Of a stretch of DNA of 64,000 bases, positions 17,946-27,582 are shown piece after piece. The DNA is from Asticcacaulis sp. (GTDB taxonomy: Bacteria > Pseudomonadota > Alphaproteobacteria > Caulobacterales > Caulobacteraceae), in NCBI RefSeq assembly GCF_027484505.1, contig NZ_JAIXSV010000118.1, forward strand, positions 27,680 to 91,679, written 5' to 3'. Position 1 is the first letter of the stretch, and each line of letters starts with the position of its first letter. The notes below the pieces were generated by a model that made no database searches, was not told the origin of the DNA, and saw only the letters and a list, made by a program, of their open reading frames with translations. A program made the translations under genes and the position numbers.

Positions 17946-19021
17946 TAGGCCCTCCGGTCAATGTGTTCTTCGTCGCAGATGACCTGACTCACGCTTTCGA
18001 TGAGTGCTCTCTGGTAACGAATATCTTCTTCCCGGATCACATAGCTTCCCGCTGCGACGTGCGATTTGACGAGTGTCTCGTCGAGATAGTGGCGGGCGAA
18101 GTTGCGCATGACATGATCGACCCCTTCGGCGGTAACCTCACGCAAGTCTTCCATGAAAAATCTACCTCGCGCATGCGGCCCGGTGATCATCTCGTAGGAC
18201 GGGAAATAATCGACAAAATCGAAAGCATGCTGCGCCATGTCAGCCACGACCCGTAAGGCAGCCTTGGAATAGGCGTTTGCTACCAGGACATGCTGGCGTG
18301 CATACGTGGCGATCAGCGCGACCGGCGACACTGTCAAAACGACTCGCACAGTTGGGTTCACCTTGCGCAGCAATGTCAAAAACAGGGACAGGTCGGCAGA
18401 CATCTCCGGAACAGAAAAATTATGAAATACAAAACTCTCACCGGCCGGGGCTTCGGCCACAACACCGGGCGCGAGAGGTACGACCGCCTCATCCGACTGA
18501 CTCCTCCACCCTTCCGTCAAGCCAAGCGTAAAGATGAAAACGTTGCAGGTTTCAAAAATAGTCTGTACCGCTGCCAGATGCGCCTCCCTGTCTGCCAGCA
18601 CATCCTCCTCGTTCGCAAAACCTTCGGACTGGATCACTGGGCGAAACGGATCCACAAAGCGTCCGTCGTCCCTGCGCCAGGCGCGTCCGGCGGGATCGAA
18701 AAGTCCGAACGCCCTCTGAAACAGTTGCAGAAGCTGACGCACGGTATATATGTTGCCATAGCGCGCCGAGAAAGTGCTGTAATTTTCGTCAGTTGCGCCG
18801 ACAGAGCTGGGGCCGGTTTCCGCGCGCAAGTAGGTGAACCCTGTGGATTGCAGGGTCCGGGCGATATGCTGGGCGAAGCAGCTTCCCGCAGTAGCTATGC
18901 GATCTTCGCGGCCAAACCGAAATCGTGAAGGGATAATCGGATCTAAGGTCTCCGGGGTTCGCCCGGACACGGATCGACGCCAGAAGTGATGATCGGGAAG
19001 GTCTCGGTAAGGACTGATCAT
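17945..19021 (-). CDS. GSCFA-domain protein
   Basis: 358 residues. The name-giving motif is ATAGSCFAQHIARTL (about residues 44-58), followed by NYSTFSARYGNIYTVRQLLQL and, in the middle, FIFTLGLTEGW and LTVSPVALIATYA, all typical of GSCFA proteins, which are thought to be SGNH-hydrolase-like. The activity is unproven. GGAG five bases before the ATG supports the start. It is coupled to the wcbI-like gene by a one-base stop/start overlap and lies in the polysaccharide run, so modification of the glycan is the likely context. Confidence 0.82.
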   Translation of the reverse strand: MISPYRDLPDHHFWRRSVSGRTPETLDPIIPSRFRFGREDRIATAGSCFAQHIARTLQSTGFTYLRAETGPSSVGATDENYSTFSARYGNIYTVRQLLQLFQRAFGLFDPAGRAWRRDDGRFVDPFRPVIQSEGFANEEDVLADREAHLAAVQTIFETCNVFIFTLGLTEGWRSQSDEAVVPLAPGVVAEAPAGESFVFHNFSVPEMSADLSLFLTLLRKVNPTVRVVLTVSPVALIATYARQHVLVANAYSKAALRVVADMAQHAFDFVDYFPSYEMITGPHARGRFFMEDLREVTAEGVDHVMRNFARHYLDETLVKSHVAAGSYVIREEDIRYQRALIESVSQVICDEEHIDRRA

Positions 19022-19174
19022 AACGGCTCCGGTTTAAACACGGCTTCAGACAACATTCGGAAAATATGCCCGGTGGTCCGCAGAAACGACCGAGACAAAG
19101 TAGTCCTTCGGTTTGCCGAAAACAACGGCCGACCCGCAGAGGCATGTCCGCCGACAAACCGACAGTATGGCGAA

Positions 19175-20350
19175 CTAAGCTTCAAGCGCATCCACAAACT
19201 CATGGAAGGTACTGACTTCAATATGTTTGGGCGTATGGTTTTCGGGGAATATGTAAGCCACATGCCCCTGCTTGATGTGGGCTATCCCATAGTGCCAAAG
19301 GTTGTTGCGATGGCGGAGTGACAATACGCCCAGCCGAATACCCGGTTGAGCGAATACTATATTATGCAACGCACTCCCGTCTTCACCTATGACGATTCGT
19401 GCCTCCCTCATCATCAACAACTGCTGTTCGACCGTGTAATCTTGTGGGGAAACGATCCGATATCCGCGGCTTTGCGCGGCGCGCTCCAGAGCATCGATAT
19501 TATCGAAGCTCTCCCGATTTCCCTTTGACCAGCCCCGACGACTGAAGAAAATTTTCTCCGCCATCGCGCTGATCGGCATACTGTACACCGCCGGAGGGCG
19601 CACCTGGGCCCATGCGTCTTCAAGCGCCCGCCCACCCAGACGGAATCCAGATTTGGAACTAGTGGGCACCTTGGCGTGTTCGACTCTGAAAAAGCGTGAA
19701 GGATGTGGCCTTATGGCATCTATGTCTAAACCAAAAGACTTTAGGAAATAGGCGGCCCAACGCGGGACGCTGTCGCAATACACTGGCAATGAATCGAGCC
19801 CGGCCTCACGCAGGACATTGAGCCTCGGCAACATGTCAAGCAACCAATGCCCATAAATATCTTGACCCGGCGCAGAAAGGACCACCGCCTCACCTCTTAT
19901 AGTATTCCGGTCAAGAGTTTCGTCCAGTTGGCGACGAAAGCATGGGTCGGCGAACCTTCGGACCATTTTAGGCAATTTATGGCGTTCGGCGTACCAAAGG
20001 GCGAAATCACATCCCCAGCACAAAGGCTCGCCAATAACGGCCTCGTTCGTGTCGAAATCGATAGGAAGTGCGCAGTTTTCAACGAAGGCATACTGATTGA
20101 AATCAATTATGCCAGATGCAATGAAGCCAGGCGTTGCTAACGCATCCTTGTATTCCTGATGAATATGATCGTCCGGACCGAAGCGTATGAGGGTCTTTTC
20201 GTCGAACTCCAGAAATGGGCTGTCAATTACGCGATCGAAAGCGATCTTGCCGTCCTGCGTTACAAAGCCGGCAAATGCGTCTTGTCCGTCCGTCGGAATG
20301 CTACGAATGGCGATATGTTCAAGATACTCGTATTTTATTTCGGCAGTCAT
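19175..20350 (-). CDS. GT61-family glycosyltransferase
   Basis: 391 residues with the GT61 (formerly DUF563) hallmarks: YGHWLLDMLPRLNVL at about 166-180, KIFFSRRGWSKGNRES at about 266-281, and IGEDGSALHNIVFAQPG at about 321-337. GT61 enzymes add pentose, GlcNAc or other residues to glycans; the donor here cannot be predicted. It lies 34 bases after the epimerase gene and shares short motifs with the two large unknown proteins in this island. It has no membrane segment, so it is probably a cytoplasmic enzyme acting before export. Confidence 0.85.
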   Translation of the reverse strand: MTAEIKYEYLEHIAIRSIPTDGQDAFAGFVTQDGKIAFDRVIDSPFLEFDEKTLIRFGPDDHIHQEYKDALATPGFIASGIIDFNQYAFVENCALPIDFDTNEAVIGEPLCWGCDFALWYAERHKLPKMVRRFADPCFRRQLDETLDRNTIRGEAVVLSAPGQDIYGHWLLDMLPRLNVLREAGLDSLPVYCDSVPRWAAYFLKSFGLDIDAIRPHPSRFFRVEHAKVPTSSKSGFRLGGRALEDAWAQVRPPAVYSMPISAMAEKIFFSRRGWSKGNRESFDNIDALERAAQSRGYRIVSPQDYTVEQQLLMMREARIVIGEDGSALHNIVFAQPGIRLGVLSLRHRNNLWHYGIAHIKQGHVAYIFPENHTPKHIEVSTFHEFVDALEA

Positions 20351-20384
20351 GCAAGACCGTAGCTCGCGGTTGGGCGCAAAAGAG

Positions 20385-21320
20385 TTATTTGGAAATGGTG
20401 GCTATCAGATTTCGGATACCATCCGCCAGTTCCACGGTCGCCTGCCAACCCAGAATTGACCGCGCCTTATCGACATTCAGTACATTCGAGCGGACGTCGA
20501 TGCGGCGCCCGGGCATACGAGTCACGGACAGTTTACGCCCGAGCTCGCCTTCGATTTTAGTGAGGAGACGATTGAGACTGGTACCCCGACCGCTGCCTAT
20601 ATTGAAAACCGCCGGCGCGCCCTCGGTAAGAGTATTGCATTGCGCCAAAGCTATCATCCCCCTTGCCGCGTCATCGATATCGATATAATCGCGAACGACT
20701 TCTCCATCGCCCCATATCTCGATCTGCTCGCCGCTCACAGCAAGACGTACGAAACGTGACAAAGCTCCCTGCATTCGGCCCTTGTCTTGACCGGCACCAT
20801 AAGGGTTCGACAGGCGCGCTACGCGGGCATCAACTCTACCGGTAAAGCGATAGAGATTACAGTAGGTTTCCGCGCAAACCTTGCCAGCGCCGTATGCATT
20901 TATAGGCTGAAGCGGATGCGTCTCGTCTATTAGGTCCATGGCTGCATGCCCGTAAACCGTTCCGCCCGAAGAACAAAAGACAAGACGGCCGCCCGTCTTT
21001 TCCATCAGATTGAGTAGACGAAGCGTGAATATCACATTGGTTTCCATGTCAGCAAGTACATCGGCTTCAGCCGACGAGGGCAGACTGGACCATGCCAGAT
21101 GGTAAACCACGTCGCATCCGTCAATGACACGGCGCAGGTCATCATCCGAACTGTTGAACAGGTCGAGCCCCACCCCCTCGAAAGGAGGCGATTTGGCTTC
21201 GGCCATCCTAGGAAACGACCTGCCGACAACCCGGACGTGCCCGCCCTGTTCGCCCAAAGCGCGCACCAAACCATTGCCGACAAATCCTGTCCCGCCAAGG
21301 ACTACGCTGCGCAAAGTCAT
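20385..21320 (-). CDS. NAD-dependent epimerase/dehydratase (UDP-hexose 4-epimerase-like)
   Basis: An extended short-chain dehydrogenase of 311 residues: cofactor motif LGGTGFVGNGLVRAL, the catalytic serine region VFCSSGGTVYG, the Y-x3-K in NAYGAGKVCAE, and ARLSNPYGAGQ followed by the IEIWGDGEVVRDYIDIDD block that marks GalE/RfbB-type nucleotide-sugar enzymes. The substrate is unknown; a UDP- or GDP-sugar is likely. Its ATG overlaps the stop of the 861-residue glycosyltransferase by one base. Confidence 0.85.
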   Translation of the reverse strand: MTLRSVVLGGTGFVGNGLVRALGEQGGHVRVVGRSFPRMAEAKSPPFEGVGLDLFNSSDDDLRRVIDGCDVVYHLAWSSLPSSAEADVLADMETNVIFTLRLLNLMEKTGGRLVFCSSGGTVYGHAAMDLIDETHPLQPINAYGAGKVCAETYCNLYRFTGRVDARVARLSNPYGAGQDKGRMQGALSRFVRLAVSGEQIEIWGDGEVVRDYIDIDDAARGMIALAQCNTLTEGAPAVFNIGSGRGTSLNRLLTKIEGELGRKLSVTRMPGRRIDVRSNVLNVDKARSILGWQATVELADGIRNLIATISK

Positions 21321-23905
21321 TACCGCGTGTACTTAGGGAAGTAGGTGGAGGCGAGCTTGTAGCCAGACTCTTCGACGATGACAGGCAGAAGGCGTTCTAA
21401 CGCGTGTAACATAGTGCCATCGATCGGCAGTGGCTCCTGCGGATAATCTTCCTCTGTGAATTGGGCTTCGACCAGTTTCTGAAGCGCATCTCGACGGGCC
21501 CAGAACATGGTCCCGACCGGGAATTCCAAGTGCTCAGGAATCTGCTTAATGCCCAGTCTTGGTGCCATGTCAGCCGCAATTTCCTTATTGAGCTCCCAGC
21601 CGACCAGAAAATCGTTTTGCGGAAACACCATGCCGATCGACGGATCTTTTTCCATCTCTTCAATGATGATGTCGGCGGCCGGAGCGTCTGGCCCCATGAG
21701 ATGCTGCCACAGGAACACACGCCATCGGTTACCCAGATCGGAGTCGTAATCCATCGTATGGACGCTGCGCTTGCCGTGTACGTGACCAATGATATCGTAC
21801 CCGTCCAGAGCGCCTTCAAGTAACTTCACGAATGGACGCACATCACGTCCGAGGTTGTTGAGAACGCTGATCTGTACGCGTCCCTTAGTATAGGCCTCGG
21901 TCATTTTTTCCAGACGGTGCGCTGCTTCGGAAGCGGTGGTGGTTAGGAAAAGGTCGACCGGCTGTTTGTTAGCGTCCATCGCCTCAAGAAATTCGGGGAA
22001 GTTGTCGAGGTAATGGAAGTGACCATGCATTGCGACCGGTTTGCGGGTAACAACGAGCTCACGTTCGCTACGGTCACCAGGCAGATGAATGACTTTATGT
22101 ATCCAAGGCCCAATCGGGCGACCGGAGCGGGCGAAGTGGACCAAGGGATCGACCGTCCCGTCACGCGGGAAATCCGGAGCAAGCTCCCCGTAGCGCAAAG
22201 CGTGAAAGCCCTCCAGTGCCCGCCGCGGGTGATCGCCCCACACGGCCGGGCCACAAAAGTTGACGTTGCTAGTGTCGAGCAGGTAACGACGCGCCGCTTG
22301 GGCGAGAGTCAGCGAGGCAGTCGCCTTAGCCCCAAGATAAAGTTCAGCGTTGAACGATTTTTCAGTCACCAGCGTTTCGACCTGATCGTCAATGCCCTTC
22401 AGACGTGCCGCCGCATGACGGCCGAACGTGTCGAGCTTCTTAACGTAGGTCATCATGTTAAAATTCGCGCGAGCGATGCGCGATACAGTGCGGGAAATCT
22501 TTTGCTTTCGTGAAGCATCTTGCGCTAGAGACGCCAACTCTTCAGCGATGGCGCCCGTATCCATATAAGCGGCCACAAGTCCGCGGGTGTCTTCATGAGC
22601 GGACAGAATTTCTGCAAATCCCGTCGCTTCCTCGAAACACAGAACTGGCACGCCGCGCAACATGGCGTCAATGCCAACATTGGGAAGCGGATCAAGCCGT
22701 GAGCTTACAAAAAGCGCGTCCGCAGCCGCGTAGACTGGCTCAAGATCATCGACGGGTGAATACATATGTATCCGGTCTTTTATTCCGCAACGTTCGATCT
22801 GTTCGTCTAGGAAGGTATAATACTGATTTGGTTTGGGAAGAACCCGCTCGCCGATCCAGATAAAACGGAAATCGATATCCGGGTAGCGAGCATTCAGTGC
22901 GGTCGCCGTGGCGATGAACAGATCAACGCCCTTGCGCAAATCGACCGCACCGAGACCGACCACCGTAAAAGGAGCATCCTTGGCCGCCAGCAGTTTTTCC
23001 AAGGCCTTGTCTGAAGCACCCGACATGGAGTTGCCGGCTTCAATCACTTCGCCGTCCAGAAGCCGCGGAACCTCGGAGGGGCCTTGTGGTTGCAGTATGT
23101 AGTGACGCTGTTCAATTATGCCGTAGGCATCTGAATTCGACCTGTGAACCAGCTTCGACGGAAAAACGATCAGGTCGCTGCTCTTGAAAAACGCTGTCAA
23201 AGCGTAAGGCGCGCTATGGCTCGCAAATTCATGGACCAACGAAATAAGTGGTATCTCAGTCTGGCGCAGCGCCACCCCGAACATTCGCGTTTCGACACTG
23301 TTGGCAATGACATAAATCGGATCATAGGCGGCCTTGATTCGCTCGGCCAGACGCTTACATTCGTGCGGATTGTCCGTCACCTCCGGGCCTGGACACTCGA
23401 TCACAGCGGAGGCGAACGTGTCTAAACTCTTTGTTAAAGGCCCCCCTTTACGCAGGAGAACCACGACGTTACGCGTTAGTTTCAACTCGCGCATGATATT
23501 CCAACCAAGGATCGGCGCGCCGGAATAGGTAGCTTCATGCAGGATCAGCACGACCGTCGGTTTGCCGGGGTCTATCTTCGAAAGGTTCAACCTTATGCGA
23601 TCACAGGCGAACGTGATCGCCCGTCCCTCATGCCGCCCGAACAACTCGTAATGAACCAGCGCACTCATGCCCGACGCACGCACGTCGGGGTTTAGACTAT
23701 GATAGACTGAAGGATCGAACACCGCCGACGCCGGTATACCCAGCCTCTCACCGACTGTCAGATAATGCAGAGCTGGGTTTTCGGCCGCCTTGGGATCGGC
23801 GGCCTGCTTGAGGTAAAAATCTTTATCGAAGTAAACACTGTCAGTGATCAAGTGGACCGTGGACGTGTCTATGGCAGCATCATTTTTTTGAGCCGAATTA
23901 CTCAT
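21320..23905 (-). CDS. Bifunctional glycosyltransferase: FDxxFYL module + GT4 + RgpF-like domain
   Basis: 861 residues in three parts. Residues 25-95 hold a short module (YFDKDFYLKQ, HYLTVGERLGI, FDPSVYHSLNPDV, HYELFGRHEGR) also found at the start of the 894-residue enzyme at 32.5 kb. Residues about 110-540 are a GT4-like GT-B transferase (VVLILHEATYSGAP, VVGLGAVDLRKGVDLF, FVSSRLDPLPNVGIDAM). The C-terminal third matches the RgpF rhamnan-synthesis family (VLNNLGRDVRPF, YDIIGHVHGKRS, LEFPVGTMFWARRDAL). It would add at least two sugars, rhamnose being one candidate given rfbABCD nearby. It is coupled to neighbours on both sides by one-base TAATG overlaps. Confidence 0.85.
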   Translation of the reverse strand: MSNSAQKNDAAIDTSTVHLITDSVYFDKDFYLKQAADPKAAENPALHYLTVGERLGIPASAVFDPSVYHSLNPDVRASGMSALVHYELFGRHEGRAITFACDRIRLNLSKIDPGKPTVVLILHEATYSGAPILGWNIMRELKLTRNVVVLLRKGGPLTKSLDTFASAVIECPGPEVTDNPHECKRLAERIKAAYDPIYVIANSVETRMFGVALRQTEIPLISLVHEFASHSAPYALTAFFKSSDLIVFPSKLVHRSNSDAYGIIEQRHYILQPQGPSEVPRLLDGEVIEAGNSMSGASDKALEKLLAAKDAPFTVVGLGAVDLRKGVDLFIATATALNARYPDIDFRFIWIGERVLPKPNQYYTFLDEQIERCGIKDRIHMYSPVDDLEPVYAAADALFVSSRLDPLPNVGIDAMLRGVPVLCFEEATGFAEILSAHEDTRGLVAAYMDTGAIAEELASLAQDASRKQKISRTVSRIARANFNMMTYVKKLDTFGRHAAARLKGIDDQVETLVTEKSFNAELYLGAKATASLTLAQAARRYLLDTSNVNFCGPAVWGDHPRRALEGFHALRYGELAPDFPRDGTVDPLVHFARSGRPIGPWIHKVIHLPGDRSERELVVTRKPVAMHGHFHYLDNFPEFLEAMDANKQPVDLFLTTTASEAAHRLEKMTEAYTKGRVQISVLNNLGRDVRPFVKLLEGALDGYDIIGHVHGKRSVHTMDYDSDLGNRWRVFLWQHLMGPDAPAADIIIEEMEKDPSIGMVFPQNDFLVGWELNKEIAADMAPRLGIKQIPEHLEFPVGTMFWARRDALQKLVEAQFTEEDYPQEPLPIDGTMLHALERLLPVIVEESGYKLASTYFPKYTR

Positions 23906-25797
23906 TATTTCCTAGTCCTGAATACGGTCAAAATAGCTCTAGGCAGAGCTGTCAGTTTCCAGCTGTTCGACGCCAAGATAGCTTCGCGTTCCCGAAGTAG
24001 CGGTGCGGCGTCTAATTTTTCCTGGCGAAGAGTCAATACTTCCTGCTCAAGCAAATTCAGTTTTTCCGTTGCATCAACATAGACATCACGGGACACCATA
24101 TTCTGCTCATTGAACGATTGAATGCGCATTATCTCCAAACTCAATTCCGCTACCCGCGCCGCCATAATCCCGCGCTCATGGTCAATCGAACTTGCGCGAG
24201 CCACTTCATGTTCCAGTGCCTCGCGTAGAGACGCAACAGTCTTTTCCCGGTCAGCCTCGACGTTTCGCACGTGCTGCTCGACCTCTCTGAGCCGCTGGAC
24301 CGTGCCATTGTATGCTTCCTCTGCTCTTATTGCCCGCGCCTCGACGGCTTCAGTGGAGTGCGACAAGCCGGCCTGCAGACTATCGGCATATTGTTGAAGG
24401 CGGATGACTTCGGAAGAAAGTTCATCGATGCGCTCCTGAGCGGCATCACGCTCGCGCTCGGCAATCGCCATACGTTCTTCGATTTCCCTCGCTTCGGGCG
24501 GGGCATCGGATCCGCCCATCTGGGGCACGGGTTGTGAAACAACAATTTTATTGTTGGCGAGAACACTCTCGAGAAGCGTGCGGTTTTCCTCCTGCAGCTT
24601 TAGATTCACTTCCTGCAGCCGATAAAGCTCCCGTTCAAGCTCAATTTTACGCTCCGAGTAAAAACTAAGCTCTCGGGAAAGGTCCCGAATCTCTTCTAAT
24701 AACTCCGAGGCCTTACCATCACTATCCTGCGATACAATGAGATCGGTCTTGAGGACAGAGACCGTAGGCTTTTTGAGGAATTCTGCGCCTACCACGAGCT
24801 TATCGTCCGGTAAAAGGGCCCCACGAGTACGGTCGGCGCCGGAAATCTCGCTAATTGGATCCGATTTCGCTTGTTCGTCTTCGCCGAGGGCTTCCGGTAT
24901 TGACCTTTCTTCGACAAACTCTGCTGAGACAGCAGCCTCCCTGACATCGGTAGGCTTGATCGGTTCCACGAAGTCCACGGACTCGACGAGATCGAGTTGC
25001 GGAGGTGACACGTAGTCGCGGCTATCGTTTAAGTAGCGCTCAATAGCTTTTATAACGTCTGCGTCAACCTTCTGGTTGTTTTTTGTCGCCCGTAGTAACG
25101 CTTGGTGCACCATATCAGCGAAAGGGTGAAATGGAGCGGTCAGAGTGTCACAAGGTTTTGATATAGCAAATTCTATCCGGCGCCGTAAGATCAATGACTC
25201 CACTTGCTGGTAGGACTCTTCGGATAAATCTGGCAGACGGGTCTTGGTTATCCGCTCTACGTCGTCAAGACGCTCAATCCAAGATTCCAGCAACGTTGCA
25301 TAGTCAAGGAAAATGCCGCCTCCCTTTTCGGCAAGCGTATTCGCAATGACGATAGCTTTAAGCCAAGTCCTGAATTTCTCCCCAGCATCACCGAAACTGT
25401 TCGTGGTAAGGTTCTCTGGGGCAGACACCTCAAAAATGGATACCACTTGCCCGCCCGATGCTTGAAAGGCCCTGAGCCAGAAACCCGAAAGGGCACCAAT
25501 GTCGGATAGATTTACGGCGATTTTCTCGCAGTCCGTGAACGCCGCGTCCAACGCCTCTACGGCGCGCTGCGTGAAAACTGTGTCGAAGTTAGAAAGATCC
25601 GCCGTTTCAGGACTGATATCATCCAGTTCCCCAACCGAAGGAACAATGTCTGAGACATCCTTCGACAACGCCGCAATCTCTTTATGATTCCAGTAATCCG
25701 CGGAGTTCGTTATACCAAGGGCACAAAACAACCTATGGAGCGTGGAAACGTAACGTGGCTCGCCCCCTGCGATAACATAAAAAATTTTGAATGACAT
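23905..25797 (-). CDS. Coiled-coil protein with degenerate sulfotransferase-like head, next to the ABC exporter
   Basis: 630 residues from the ATG at 25797, which is chosen over 25821 because GGTGGGA lies just upstream. The first ~240 residues resemble sulfotransferase-fold proteins of polysaccharide loci (FKIFYVIAGG, then FRTWLKAIVIANTL and FLDYATLLESW), but the usual R-S-G-T phosphate loop is not there. An acidic linker follows, then a long heptad-rich coiled coil from about residue 360 to 600 (ERELYRLQEVNLKLQEEN, REALEHEVARA, LNLLEQEVLTLRQEK). It ends with SNSWKLTALPRAIL, a tail common in coiled-coil polysaccharide proteins. It is 104 bases after the exporter ATPase gene. A scaffold or chain-length role is possible; sulfotransferase activity is doubtful. 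Confidence 0.55.
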   Translation of the reverse strand: MSFKIFYVIAGGEPRYVSTLHRLFCALGITNSADYWNHKEIAALSKDVSDIVPSVGELDDISPETADLSNFDTVFTQRAVEALDAAFTDCEKIAVNLSDIGALSGFWLRAFQASGGQVVSIFEVSAPENLTTNSFGDAGEKFRTWLKAIVIANTLAEKGGGIFLDYATLLESWIERLDDVERITKTRLPDLSEESYQQVESLILRRRIEFAISKPCDTLTAPFHPFADMVHQALLRATKNNQKVDADVIKAIERYLNDSRDYVSPPQLDLVESVDFVEPIKPTDVREAAVSAEFVEERSIPEALGEDEQAKSDPISEISGADRTRGALLPDDKLVVGAEFLKKPTVSVLKTDLIVSQDSDGKASELLEEIRDLSRELSFYSERKIELERELYRLQEVNLKLQEENRTLLESVLANNKIVVSQPVPQMGGSDAPPEAREIEERMAIAERERDAAQERIDELSSEVIRLQQYADSLQAGLSHSTEAVEARAIRAEEAYNGTVQRLREVEQHVRNVEADREKTVASLREALEHEVARASSIDHERGIMAARVAELSLEIMRIQSFNEQNMVSRDVYVDATEKLNLLEQEVLTLRQEKLDAAPLLREREAILASNSWKLTALPRAILTVFRTRK

Positions 25798-25901
25798 TAC
25801 AATCCCACCATCATGCGGCAATGCCGAAATAGAAAGTGCAAAATAAAATTATTGAAGTCGTTAAAAAGATGCACAATTAGTGAAGGGTAAAAAGCCCGTT
25901 G

Positions 25902-26663
25902 TCACTCCTGTTTTTTCGTTTTCGGCGTCATTGTGGAGAAGTCCCAACCGTCGACCGGTCCAAAATAGGATTGGCTTCCGCTGTCAAGGATCAGCAGCTT
26001 GTTACAAACGTTTTGCACCAAATCAGCATTATGGGTCCCTACCACCATAACACGCGACTTCTCCAGTATCTGATTCATACGTTGGATTGCGCGATCCTGG
26101 AAGGACGCATCGCCAGCACCGATCCATTCGTCCAGCAAAAGCACATCGGGTTCTAATGATGTTGCCACGGCAAATACAAGCCTTGCCTGCATGCCAGCGC
26201 TATATGCCTTTACTGGCAAGTCCACATAACTACCCAGTTCGGAAAATTCGACCATTTCTGGCATTCTCGAAAGTATTTCCTTCGTGCTGTGTCCTCGCAT
26301 ACGACCCATGTTCATAATGTTGTCGCGCCCGGTCAGCGAACTGTCCAGCCCAAGCCCAATATCGATCATTGACGAAATCCGCCCCTTGACATCTACAAGG
26401 CCTCGATCAGGTTCGTAAACGCCAGCTAGAACCTTCAAGAGAGTCGTCTTACCGGCACCATTGTGTCCCATGACACCCAATCGATCACCTTCCTCCAAGG
26501 AGAACGTGATCGAATCAAGTGCTTTTACGTGGATCACATCTTGACCGTCACGCAGCAGCTTCCCTCCTATAGCCATATTGGCAAGCGTGTTTCGCAACGA
26601 AGCGGCACGGATCGAGTATATCGGGTAAGCAAGCGAAACGGAATTCAGAGAAACAATAGACAT
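25902..26663 (-). CDS. Polysaccharide ABC exporter, ATP-binding subunit (KpsT/Wzt-like)
   Basis: 253-residue ATPase. Walker A is GHNGAGKTTLLKVLAG, the signature region is KAYSAGMQARLVFAVATSL with Walker B VLLLDEWIGAGD, and the H-loop is VVGTHNADL. The N-terminus (VSLAYPIYSIRAASLRN) is typical of capsule/O-antigen exporters. It is short: it has no C-terminal carbohydrate-binding domain as found in long Wzt proteins that recognise a capped chain, so it is closer to KpsT or short Wzt. It follows the permease gene by seven bases. Confidence 0.93.
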   Translation of the reverse strand: MSIVSLNSVSLAYPIYSIRAASLRNTLANMAIGGKLLRDGQDVIHVKALDSITFSLEEGDRLGVMGHNGAGKTTLLKVLAGVYEPDRGLVDVKGRISSMIDIGLGLDSSLTGRDNIMNMGRMRGHSTKEILSRMPEMVEFSELGSYVDLPVKAYSAGMQARLVFAVATSLEPDVLLLDEWIGAGDASFQDRAIQRMNQILEKSRVMVVGTHNADLVQNVCNKLLILDSGSQSYFGPVDGWDFSTMTPKTKKQE

Positions 26664-26670
26664 TATTCAC

Positions 26671-27465
26671 CTATACCCAGAAAGGAATACGGCGTCTCAG
26701 CGGGGGAAACACGAGAGCGCTGACGAGGAGACCCGAAATCATCGTTACAAGGGCCAGAACCCAGAGATGCATGGGGGGCGCATTCCCAAGCAAGGGGTCT
26801 CGTATAACCTCAACGAGACCAAAAAATGGATTGTAATCAATTATTACCTTCCGCCATCCTTCCACTTTTCCCGCAGGATACCAGAAAATGGGCGTGACGA
26901 AAAAAACGAGCTGCGAAATGTAAGGCATCAGGAAGCGCAGATCGCGAAACCGCGCTGCAAGCATACCCATGACGCATCCCCAAGATAGAATGGTGACGAT
27001 AACGATTGGCAGCCCCAGCAAAACCGACCAATGCGGAACCTTAAAGTTCTGGACACACACGAGGGCAAAGAAAAACACAATCAAGTTGTGGAGGAAGATA
27101 AGCACTGAACGGGTGACGTTTTCGAATACGTAAAAAGTGAATGGATAGGCGTGATTTTTGATTGTGCCCGCCGCGCCGAGGAATATTTCGACTGCTTCGC
27201 CCAGCACATACCCCACGAGTCCGTAGACCAAGATCCCGGCCATGATTCGCGGCAGAACCTCATGCAGATTCTGACCCATGATGAGTCCAAAGACTAGGGA
27301 CAGCGAAAGAGAGGTCGCCACCATGCTACCCGCAATCCACAACGATCCGAGAGCGGTGTTTTTATACTTTGAGGAGATGCCGTGGTAGGCTTGGTGAAAC
27401 CATACCTTGTAAAGCTTGAGACCGTTTCTCAAGTCCTTCCCGGCCTTGTTAAAATCTGAACTCAT
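26671..27465 (-). CDS. Polysaccharide ABC exporter, permease subunit (KpsM/Wzm-like)
   Basis: 264-residue ABC-2-type permease with six likely membrane helices (SLWIAGSMVATSLSLSLVFG, AGILVYGLVGYVLGEAVEIF, LIFLHNLIVFFFALVC, VLLGLPIVIVTILSWGCVMG, LVFFVTPIFWYPAG, WVLALVTMISGLLVSALVF). The DYNPFFGLVEVIRDPLLG block near the end is typical of KpsM/Wzm. With the ATPase it would export lipid-linked polysaccharide across the inner membrane. AAGG lies eight bases before the ATG. It begins its own transcription unit or continues from the sugar-isomerase gene 117 bases upstream. Confidence 0.93.
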   Translation of the reverse strand: MSSDFNKAGKDLRNGLKLYKVWFHQAYHGISSKYKNTALGSLWIAGSMVATSLSLSLVFGLIMGQNLHEVLPRIMAGILVYGLVGYVLGEAVEIFLGAAGTIKNHAYPFTFYVFENVTRSVLIFLHNLIVFFFALVCVQNFKVPHWSVLLGLPIVIVTILSWGCVMGMLAARFRDLRFLMPYISQLVFFVTPIFWYPAGKVEGWRKVIIDYNPFFGLVEVIRDPLLGNAPPMHLWVLALVTMISGLLVSALVFPPLRRRIPFWV

Positions 27466-27582
27466 TTATTGGACCTTATCTTGCTGCACCGCAAAAAAAT
27501 CGCGATACTATGTAACTTACTTTGTGTCGGCATGCAATCTCCTGTCGCACGACGAACTTAAAAATCAAAAAAAACCAGTCAC

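Noticed and set aside
23905..25797. Calling the coiled-coil protein an active sulfotransferase
   Set aside because: The N-terminal domain lacks the PAPS phosphate-loop sequence.
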